NCBI GenBank assembly: GCA_014925825.1
Contig: JACGCK010000330.1
Span: 1 to 39,983 of the forward strand
From: Pholiota molesta
Lineage: Eukaryota > Basidiomycota > Agaricomycetes > Agaricales > Strophariaceae
Reading direction: 5' to 3'
DNA length: 39,983 bases
In this document: positions 20,770 to 30,600 of the stretch, one piece after another
Layout of the letters: each line of letters opens with the position of its first letter
Numbering within the stretch: the first letter of the stretch is position 1
Notes under the pieces: model-generated
The model's input: the letters and a program-made list of their open reading frames with translations, nothing else
The model's database searches: none
What the model was told of the DNA's origin: nothing
Translations under genes and position numbers: made by a program

Positions 20770-21350
20770 TGTATTCATGCAGAGCACAAAATTTCTTCGA
20801 CAAAACGTTGTCGCTCAAACCGATCATGAAATGGCCTGGGTTTTGACTTTCAGCACGTAGAGATAGGTATGCACACCGACTGGGTTTATTTAATGCTAAA
20901 CGGTTCATTTTTAATGAGATTATCTTCTGTATCAGTGCAAACTAGGGGTATTTTGTGATCACACATACGTGATTCGCAATTCATGAAGTTGGCCTGAAGC
21001 TTGAAGGCATCCCGTGTGTTCGTTTGTATGCATCTTCGAATCGGCGCTAATGCCATAGCATGCGCTTAAAGTGACAAAAGTGGTGCGCCAGTATGTGATA
21101 TGTGAGTGTGTAGGACCTATAATCAGAGACTCTACACTGCAACGGTAAGCGCAACTACTCGAGAACGCCATTTTTTGGGGACTTCACAATAATTAAATAC
21201 TCGCCGTTTCCTTCCCTTCAACACGCTCCTTACACGCCTGTTGCTGGTGGTACATGCATGCATGCCCATAGGGGCATTTTTCAGCGTTGCCCTCCCTCAG
21301 GACCTCCATTACCTCCCTTTCAATCGACGTCGGATTTTCCTCAATTTCAA

Positions 21351-24300
21351 ATGTCCAAAATTTTTTCCACGATCCGAGATCTCACTTCCTCTTATTCAAG
21401 GTCGTATACTCCAGCCCAGGATAGTGGATCCATACCCGTCGATGGTGCCAGTTCTGTGAATGAGAATGACCAACAGGCCAAGCCTCACGTCCGTCGTTCC
21501 AGCCCATTCACTCTGCCGACTACCGCACAAGCTGGCCCCATATTGAAGACCACGGGGTTTCCCCATGGTCCCCCGTCCATCGCCGCCCATGTCTCAGAGA
21601 CTGATAGCGCCGACTTGGAGCCAGATGAAGAGTGGAAAGGACGGTTGAAGGCGCGCATCCAACTTGGGCTTCGTTCGCTCGTCCATGATGCGAAAGACAA
21701 CCGACGTATGGCACTCAGGAAGGCCGATGTCACCCCAGAGGACCGAAAGAAGATCGACATTGAGTACAAAACCGCGGTGGCCAGCATTAAGCAGCTGGCC
21801 CGCGACCAATACGAGGCCGAGCTGGAGGAGGAGCGCGATCAGCGATGGTGGACAGCGGGGGAAGTTGAGCAGGGTCGCAATCAGCTTGCCGTTACCGCTT
21901 CCAGTGAGCAGCTCACCGTCAATTCTCATCCTCCTCCGCAATCTTAGTCTCTACCACACCAGTAACCTCGGCCGCGGCGCGGCGTACTCCTAAGCCATGC
22001 GAGACCCCAGCCCCGTCTTCGGCCCTCACCTCTCCACATGGCAAAAAACGCTATCGGGAAGCTGTATCCTCAACGGTAACGGCGCCATTGAACGCAGGGT
22101 TTGCAGGTCCTCGAGCGCAGGAACACGAGAGATATGGTTCTCGACAAACACATCGAGAGCCACGTTATCCTGCGCAAGACCGCGATAATCCACGTCCTCC
22201 ACCTCCAAGAGCCTATGGCGGTGATGATAGAGATTACGTTCCTCCAGCCAGTGCGCTTCCATTGCGGCCTCCTCCGCCACGTCTACCCTACAATGCTGAT
22301 GACAGAGAATATCCTATTCGTGACTTGCTTGCTTCTCGCCCGTCATCTTCACGTCCTTACGAAGATCGAGACTACCACACCCCACCGCCTGTTGTTCGTG
22401 CCCCATTGCCTCCACGATCGCCTTACGGTGACAACTACGATAATTCATATGCGCCACCCCCCGCACGACATGTCAATGGCGTGAAAGGCCCGTTTGCTGA
22501 TCGAGAGTATGGACCGCCTCCTGCTGTACACAAAGGCCCCTTCAATTACGATGATCGCAGACGCGAAGGTTGGGACAGGCCCTATAGAGAAGGACTTTGG
22601 GACGACGATCGAGGTCATCGTGATAGAGATCGCGAGCCACAGTACATTAGAGGCGAGCGAGATCGGGACCGGGACCGCGAGCGCGAGCGCCTTGACTGGG
22701 AGCGCGAACGGGACAGGGAACGCGACCGAAATCCATACGGATACGGCTACCGCGATCATCCATCAGCTCCGCCGCCTCAACCAGCTCCTCCAGAGGAATA
22801 CGTCTACGACTACCAGAGACAGGAGGGCCCGCGTGCTACGCCGCCCACCCGTCAAGGGCCGTATGCGCGAAGAGAAACAGGAGATAGACGAATGGAGGAT
22901 CTTGGTAAGTCTTCATCTTCTTCCTCTATCTTTGAGCCGCTAAGATTCATGCTCATATTTCATTCCAGATTCTCACGTCCGCCTTGGATACACCTATACA
23001 GCTGGAATACGGCCTCCTGACGAAGTCTCCGAGAAACCGGAGCCTGCATGGCGTGGCTGGAAACGTTCGCCGCAAGATGTGAAGCCTCCTCCTGCAACTG
23101 CGCACGCTAGAACGCCAGGTGCTCCTCATCCTCGTCAACGCCCACGAGGGCAGCCCAAGCCGAAGCAACGACCATATCGCGACAGTCCGCCCTCGGAGTT
23201 CGAAGAGCCTCGTCATTATCCACCCGACGCCGACCCGGAGACCGAATCGGACTCAGACGCAGAGGACGGCGAGGATTATTTGCAACATTCTGGAAACCAC
23301 CTTGCTCCGCTACCTGGTGCTAATCATTTTGAAAGCAGTGACTATCTCCCAACGAGTGACCTATATGATACTCGTGAGCCGGTCCCGCCCTCTCAGGGAT
23401 ATAGCTACCGCGATCGCCCACCGCCGCTTCCACCGCCTCAGTCGACACCTCCAGAAGTATACGACAATGACCACCAGAGACAGGAGAGCGCGCGTTCTAC
23501 GCTGCCCACCCGTCAAGGATCATATGCGCGGAGAGAACCAGGAGATAGACGAACGGAGGATATTGGTGCGTCTTCAATCTTTTTCTTCGCTTATTTATTG
23601 TACGCCCGAATCTGTGCTTATCCTTCCTCTCCTCCCAGATTCTCGCCAAAACCTGCATCAGCAAGAGGAGGTCGCGTTTAAGAGTGAGCACGAGTGGGCC
23701 CGTGAGGACAGAGACAACACTCATTTTCGTGGTTCGCCTGCTCCTGTCCCATCTTCCTCACGTCTTTACAAAGCTCAAGATTACTACGCTCCACCATCTA
23801 CTGTTCGTGCTCCGACACCTCCGCGGCCGGCTTACGATAATAACTACGATAAACCATACGCGTCATCCACTGCACGACATGTCAACGATCCCAAAATTCA
23901 CGCATCTGGCGCGCCGTCACCATTTGAAAGCTACTCCGCCGCTCTACCCTCGACTCGTACTTATAAATTTCCTGAACATCATCCGTCTGCTCCGCCTCTG
24001 GACGAGTACGATTATGAATACCAGAAACCTGATGGCGCCCGGCCCCCTACCCACAATAATTCTGAGAAAACGGAGCCTGCGCGGCTCTGCAGGCGGCCAT
24101 ACCCTCTTCACGAAGTGGCGCGCTTGGACGCGGAAGAGCAGGATCGCCACCGGGAAGAGTGGAGCCGGAGAACGCACGAAATGAGTGTTAAAGAGGAGGA
24201 GCTGAGAAGGAAAGAGGACGAGGTTGCGAAGCAAGCTAAGGATGCGACCCGGAGGGAAGGCGAGGCGCGCAGGATGGGAGAGGAGGCGCAGAGGAAGGCA

Positions 24301-24885
24301 GAAGAAGCCCGGGTGAAGGAGGAAGAGGCTCAGAGGAAGGAGGCGGAGGCGCGCAGGATGCAGGACGAGATGGCGCGGAGGGAGTATGAGGCACATACGC
24401 CAAGAAGACCTTATTCCTATCCCCCTGCCATGCTCTCTAATCAACCACTCGCATACCCTGAGCCCTCAAATTTTCGAAGCCCCTCACCTGCAAAGAGGAC
24501 CATTGCTACTTCGTCAACTCGGAACGAATCACTTGTTGTGGCTGTCAATACTGCGGTGTCCGACTCTAGGTTTAAATTGCAATCACTCAATCAGGCCATG
24601 GTCGAGAGCCATTCTGGGGCAGTCATGGATATGGGCACTACCATACCCGGAGCCTTGGTTCCCGCAGGATCGAACACGGCGCCAGAACGCAACCAAATTC
24701 TTGCTGGCGCACAACATACTACCATCGTCGGTGGGATCTTCGCAACCGTGACCGGCAACATGTACTATATCAGTATGACGGAGAGTTCTGGTAAGCAGAT
24801 CGCCGCGGTAAATGACGATGACGATTCCGATGCAGAAAGCACGGGAGATCTGTCGCTGCAAAGCACAAAACCGGCCTACGCGTAG
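21351..24885 (+). CDS. EPDEEWK-family member 2, rearranged and possibly a pseudogene
   Basis: Best model: 21351-21903, 22098-22904, 22969-23565 and 23639-24885, 1067 residues; an earlier in-frame ATG at 21258 is possible. The last two introns are secure (matching member 3, and each other). The first intron is uncertain: without it the frame stops at the TAG at 21945, and its sequence aligns to coding sequence of member 3. One EPDEEWK module lies near 21615-21845. Then come Arg/Asp/Pro/Tyr-rich repeats (SSSRPYEDRDYHTPP), a second, diverged set of the same units (SSSRLYKAQDYYAPP), a short coiled coil (24100-24390) and a unique C-terminus with GGIFATVTGN near residue 1015. It lacks the YIWQQLQY and HPD regions of member 3. 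It may be spliced and expressed, or dead. Confidence 0.55.
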
Positions 24886-27605
24886 GCGCCACTGCTCAAA
24901 AGGCACGGTCTCATTTGTGCTTCGTGCTTCCGCAGGCGTGGGTGCAACTGCTGCGCCTGTTGCCCCTGCGCCATTGTCGATGGAACGGTGTGCAAGGAGG
25001 AAGACTAACGGGACGATGGTGTTGATCGAGGACGCATCTGAGGACAGACTCGGATCAAGTTTTTTCTTCTTCTTTTTAGGGGAGCGCCGACTCATGGCTC
25101 AACGACACCGCCGACGGCTGCTATCGCTTTTTGTCAAATAAGTTTTATTGGAATCCGAAAGTGTGTGGCTTCTGCTTAATTTATATACTTCTGGGTCTCT
25201 TATTGTCGTCTATCGTATTTTTTCCCCACACATCAACACTAAATATTGCATAATAGAATCATCATGGTTTTCGATAGTATTTAATACTTACTACAGTCAG
25301 TAGGACTGATAATTTATTTTTTTATCCATTGTTACATGAGTGCGATAGTACGATCGAGCATGGGTATTTTGGCATGGCCCAGCGTGTGCACCGGCGGATA
25401 CTTTTTGGCCGGGTACACGCTGGTGCATGCGCAGCGGCGTATGGTAACCTGTCTCAATGGTCAATGGAGCTCTGCTTTTTGCGAAGATATCCTTCTTGCC
25501 AGATTTTTCGACGAGGTCAAGACGAGGTAAAGTCAGGTGTCACTAAACTTTAGTGGCCTTCCGGCGCCTAAGTAGAAAGCCTGAGCGTGCGCACGGCAAG
25601 CGCATTGGGGCGCACGGGGAGCGTGGCGGCGGGTGTGTTGTGTAATATTTACTCTAGTCCAACCGTACAGCTAGCAAACTGCAATGCAGATTGTCAGTGT
25701 GTCTGGACTAAATGAAGAAATATTGCCTTGCCTTACCTGCGTCAATTCAGATTTCCGTACAGATGTGGAGCATGCACAACTTGAAGAAACTGGCTAGCTT
25801 TGATACTGATACTTGTCCTCACTCGAAAAACAATACGAACATAAGCTATACGCTCAGACAGCATCGACGACTCGACGATATAGCTGATAATAATATTGCA
25901 GTCCGCATTTACCCGCGTGAAGAGTCGAGCTTATGCGCGCTTTGATCACCTGCAGGGCCCAGGCTGCAGCTTGTGTAAGTATCGAATAATTCTCTCCCTG
26001 GATATCCACCGCAGAAACGACACGCAATGACCATGTCATGATATCTCAAGACGCCATTCACTTGATATAATTAAGATATTTTGGCATTCAGTTAATTTGG
26101 GTGTACCAATCAGGCGCATGTCCATGAACGAGGCTTCCCCAGTCCCCCCCGCCTTGTCAAACTAAATGAGGATGTATGTACTCGGCCAGCACGCCTTAAT
26201 ACACACCGCAGAAGCCGGAGACGTATACCATCCCGCGCACTCGGTTAGGCAATCATTTACTCTCTTCTGGCACCCCATATGTGTTTGGAAAGACGCCGCA
26301 GCCCACAATGACATACGGCATCGACGTCGTGAATTTAATTTCCTTCCGGGCTTCTCTCCTCGCATTATTCCTATGATTGGCAACATTTCTCACCGCGGGG
26401 GCAAGATCCGTCAGTTCATGTCCTAGTCGTGCTTTGTGGGCGTAATTTTACGCTTGCTTATCATGAGGCCTTTGTTTTTGAAGTCTGTCGGGCCTGCATC
26501 ATCAACATCCTGCCCTTGTCAAGACGAGCCTTCTCCTGCGAACGTTACTGCGCTCTTCTGTCGGCTGACCAACTTCTCCGATGGATGATTTTTATCCAAT
26601 CGTACAAAAAGTTTGAAAATATTGTATCAATGTATGTTGCAAAGAAATGTGCTCTCTATTTCTGTAGGTCGTTGGAATCTCCATACACAATCTTCGACCC
26701 ATTTTTGACATGTATAAAGTTACTTTTCCGCCGGCAAGTAAACCAAGTAAGTATATGTCCGTGCTACCAGGTGCCACCATGCGCGTGTCTGATATTGACA
26801 CCGAGATGGACAGTCCCATATCTGACAAGTATCTGATATTTGTACGTTGTGGCTTTTGCCTAAAGGCTTTTCGCCATCCCGATTTGTCGTTTCCACATTG
26901 CTCATTTTGTGCAGACACGTTTTCGTAAAGCTTGTTACTCTTTTTCATGCGATCAACTCGCTGCATTAAGGTGTCTGATCAGGTTATCACTTCGCGTTCG
27001 AGTTCAACGGATAATTCTTCCAGATTGTAGCCTGCGCATATCAGTCCGAGGGCGATAAGCACCAAAAGGTGAAAGATAGTCCAGAAATCAGTGAGTGATT
27101 CTAGATCGATTGGGATGCTTCGCACGATGCGATAAATATGGCCAGCGAAGGGGCACGTAGCATGAGAAAAAACCTGTAGGTAGTGAGGAAAATAGGGTAT
27201 GAAAGTTGTACGAAAGGAATGTGAACATCAAAGCGCATTATAAGATTAGATAACGTTGGCTCACTAGATCCGAGGGATCAGAAAACGGCAATCTCTGCCT
27301 CGTTCAACAACCATCAACAGCGGTGGACGCGTTGGTGCGACGAAAGGAGACGACTTGGGCGACAGCGCCGGCGTCCACGACCAGAAGCTAGGATTGGGTT
27401 CAAGGTAAAGGTTGCGAATGAGATGCTTGTCGCACGCGTGTACTAACATGAGGCGCCAGGGCTTTCCCGTGCAAGCCAGAGTGATTACGGAGAGGGGGGC
27501 CTCGCACCTGCTGACCTAACTCAAGTCCCTTCCACCATCTCCCTCCGCCGCCGCCATTCCATCCCGTTCCCTCTACCAACCACCACGCAAGCTGGCCCCA
27601 TTTCG
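24886..27605. other. Intergenic between family members 2 and 3
   Basis: 2.7 kb with no supported gene. A patch near 26035-26105 resembles the 3' flank of family member 1. Near 27405-27470 a donor (GTAAAG), a CTAAC branch-like site and a CCAG acceptor suggest an intron just upstream of member 3. The frame from about 27471 to 27606 stays open into that gene and resembles member 2 (RRRHSIPFPLPTTTQAGP), so member 3 may start further left. Confidence 0.35.
26035..26105 (+). pseudogene. Relic resembling the 3' end of EPDEEWK-family member 1
   Basis: ATATCTCAAGACGCCATTCA and the following TTGGCATTCAGTTAATTTGGG parallel the sequence just after the stop of member 1 (20197-20265: ATATCTTGACGCGCCATTCA, then ATGTAATTCACCTGGGG). 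It suggests an older duplicate once ended here. The match is short and judged by eye. Confidence 0.3.
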
Positions 27606-30600
27606 ATGACCACACTGTTTTCCAATGGCCTTCCACCCTCCACCACTCATCCTTCCAAAGCTGATGCCGCCGATTTCGAACCAGATGAGGAGTGGAAAAG
27701 GCAGCTGAAGGCGCGCATCCAACTGGGGCTCCACACTCTCGTCCAGGATGCGAAAGACAACCAACTTGTGGAGCTCAGGAAGGCCGTTGTCACCCCAGAG
27801 GAGCGAAAGCGGCTTGATATCGAGTACAAGGCCGCGATGGCCAGCATTAAGCAGCTGGCCAACGACCAATATCAGGCCGAACTGGAGAAGGAGCGCAATC
27901 AACGGCGGTGGATAGCGGGGGAACCTATGTTGCCGGGCTGGTCCACGTATCTGAAGGCGGAGCAGGAGCATATCATGAACACCATCAAGCAGGGCGGCGA
28001 TCAACTTGCCCCTGCCGCTTCCAGTGAGCAACCCCACTCTCATCCTCCTTCTCCGCAACCTGCGGCTCCAGTCACCCCGGCCACGCGCACTCCTGAGCCA
28101 CGCGAGACCCCAGCCCCGTCTTCTACCCTCGCCTCTCCGCAACGCAAGGGGCGCCGTCGGGACACTGAATCCTCAACGGTAACGGCGCCATCCAACGCAG
28201 ACCCTGACGATCTTCTGCCTCCTCAGGAACGCGAGAAACCTCGTTCTCGACAACAGAGCGAGCGTCGTACGAGTATCTCATCTCGTGATCGCGAAGAAGA
28301 ATCATCACCTGTGAATCGACGGTCCAATGGATCAGCGCACGAGCGGCTTTCCAACTCTTGGATGACAGCTGAAGTCGTCGATGAACCCGAAGAACTGTCA
28401 AATCCTCCCCTACCTCGTACGAGATACTCGTCCGATAAAGCTGCTGATCGGCCATGGGAGGGTTCGTTGGGCAGATCTTCAGGGGGTTCTGTAAGGTCAA
28501 TGACCATGTCCGAACGAGGACACGCATCTCGATCGCCTTCTACTCAGCCCGAAAGTTGGAAGCCCGGCGTAAACCCTGCGGACGAACTCATGACATCGAA
28601 GCCGTATGTCAATCAAGTGCATCGACGGGGCAGCACAACGAGCATGCGCTCCAACGGCTCCGGAGCGAGTATTCGACCGATGACGGAAACCATTCCAGAG
28701 AGGGACGACGTCGCCGAGGAAGGATCGAGTGCCCGTGACTGGCCACACGAGCCTGAAAAGGCGCGTAAGACGACCGATAAGGCGCGCGACAAGGAGAAGC
28801 GACTTACGCGGAGGGATAGTCGATCTACCCCTGTTGATGTTACTGTTCCTCGCCATGACGAGCCGTTGGGATCGGGTGGAGGGATGAGGTCTGCTGGACC
28901 ATCATCCGCTACAATGCAGTATGCTACAACCAGTTCTTCGATGAAAACACTCTCCAATAAATCTTCCTTCGTTAGCACTGAAGAGCATGAGCGCTATTAT
29001 CAAGACAGGCCGCCCAAACCTACGCCATATGTTGATGGCCGTGATCAGCACTATCCAACACATCGAGAGCCACGTTATCCTGCGCAAGACCGCGATAATC
29101 CACGTCCTCCACCTCCAAGAGCCTATGGCGGTGATGATAGAGATTACGTTCCTCCAGCCAGTGCGCCTCCATTGCGGCCTCCTCCGCCACGTTTGCCCTA
29201 CAATGGTGACGACAGAGAATATCCTATTCGTGACTTGCTTGCTTCTCGCCCGTCATCTTCACGTCCTTACGAAGATCGAGACTACCACACCCCACCGCCT
29301 GTTGTTCGTTCCCCAGTGCCTCCACGATCGCCTTACGGTGACAACTACGATAATTCATATGCGCCACCCCCCGCACGACATGTCAATGGCGTGAAAGGCC
29401 CGTTTGCTGATCGAGAGTATGGACCGCCTCCTGCTGTACACAAAGGCCCCTTCAATTACGATGATCGCAGACGCGAAGGTTGGGACAGGCCCGATAGAGA
29501 AGGACTTTGGGACGACGATCGAGGTCATCGTGATAGAGATCGCGAGCCACAGTACATTAGAGGCGAGCGAGATCGGGAGCGGGACCGCGAGCGCGAGCGC
29601 CTTGACTGGGAGCGCGAACGGGACAGGGAACGCGACCGAGATCCATACCCTGACGCCCGCGGGCATCCCGGCCACTACGCATATGGCCCGCTGCAACGCT
29701 CTGGAAGCTATCCAACTCCGCCAGCTAGCGCCAGTCGACATGAAAGCCGTGACTATCTCCCTATGAGCATGAACGAGTTGTACGATGCTCGTGAGCCTGG
29801 TCCACCATCTCGTGGATACGGCTACCGCGATCATCCACCAGCTCCGCCGCCTCAACCAGCTCCTCCAGAGGAATACGACTACGACTACCAGAGACAGGAG
29901 GGCCCGCGTGCTACGCCGCCCACCCGTCAAGGGTCGTATGCGCGAAGAGAAACAGGAGATAGACGAATGGAGGATCTTGGTAAGTCTTCATCTTCTTCCT
30001 CTATCTTTGAGCCGCTAAGATTCATGATCATATTTCTTTTTATTCCAGATTCTCACGTCCGCCTTGGATACACCTATACAGCTGGAATACGGCCTCCTGA
30101 CGAAATCTCCGAGAAACCGGAGCCTGCATGGCGTGGCTGGAAACGTTCGCCGCAAGATGTGAAGCCTCCTCCTGCAACTGCACACGCTAGAACGCCAGGT
30201 GCTCCTCATCCTCGTCAACGCCCACGAGGGCAGCCCAAGCCGAAGCAACGACCATATCGCGACAGTCCGCCCTCGGAGTTCGAAGAGCCTCGTTATTATC
30301 CACCCGACGCCGACCCGGAGACCGAATCGGACTCAGACGCAGAGGACGACGAGGATTATTACGGAGACATGGATGTGTTTGCTCAACCTCACGAAGAGGC
30401 AGATGACAGCGAGGTCGCCGAAGAGGAGCCATCGACTTCAGACGATGAGGACTTGGTGCGGAGAAAGAACGCTGAAGTCAAACTCCAACACCAAGCTAGT
30501 GAACTGAGACGCCTGGAAGAGCAGGAACGCATTCTTGAGGAGCAGACAAGAAGGAAGGAGGAAGAAGTTCGCATGAAGGAGGAGGAAGTCAGGAGGAAGG

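Larger units (their letters stand above)
20184..21257. other. Intergenic between family members 1 and 2, no gene seen
   Basis: Contains the pair of short direct repeats at 20594 and 20693 and otherwise AT-rich sequence. No frame is supported. The last ~100 bp are pyrimidine-rich and likely promoter of the next gene. Confidence 0.35.

Noticed and set aside
26960..27080. GCGTTCGAGTTC as a possible tRNA T-loop/B box
   Set aside because: No matching acceptor stem, D arm or anticodon arm could be folded around it.
27450..27515. ATG at 27450 as the start of family member 3
   Set aside because: It lies in a different frame that stops within 25 codons. It sits between a branch-like CTAAC and a CCAG acceptor, so it is probably within or at the edge of an intron.
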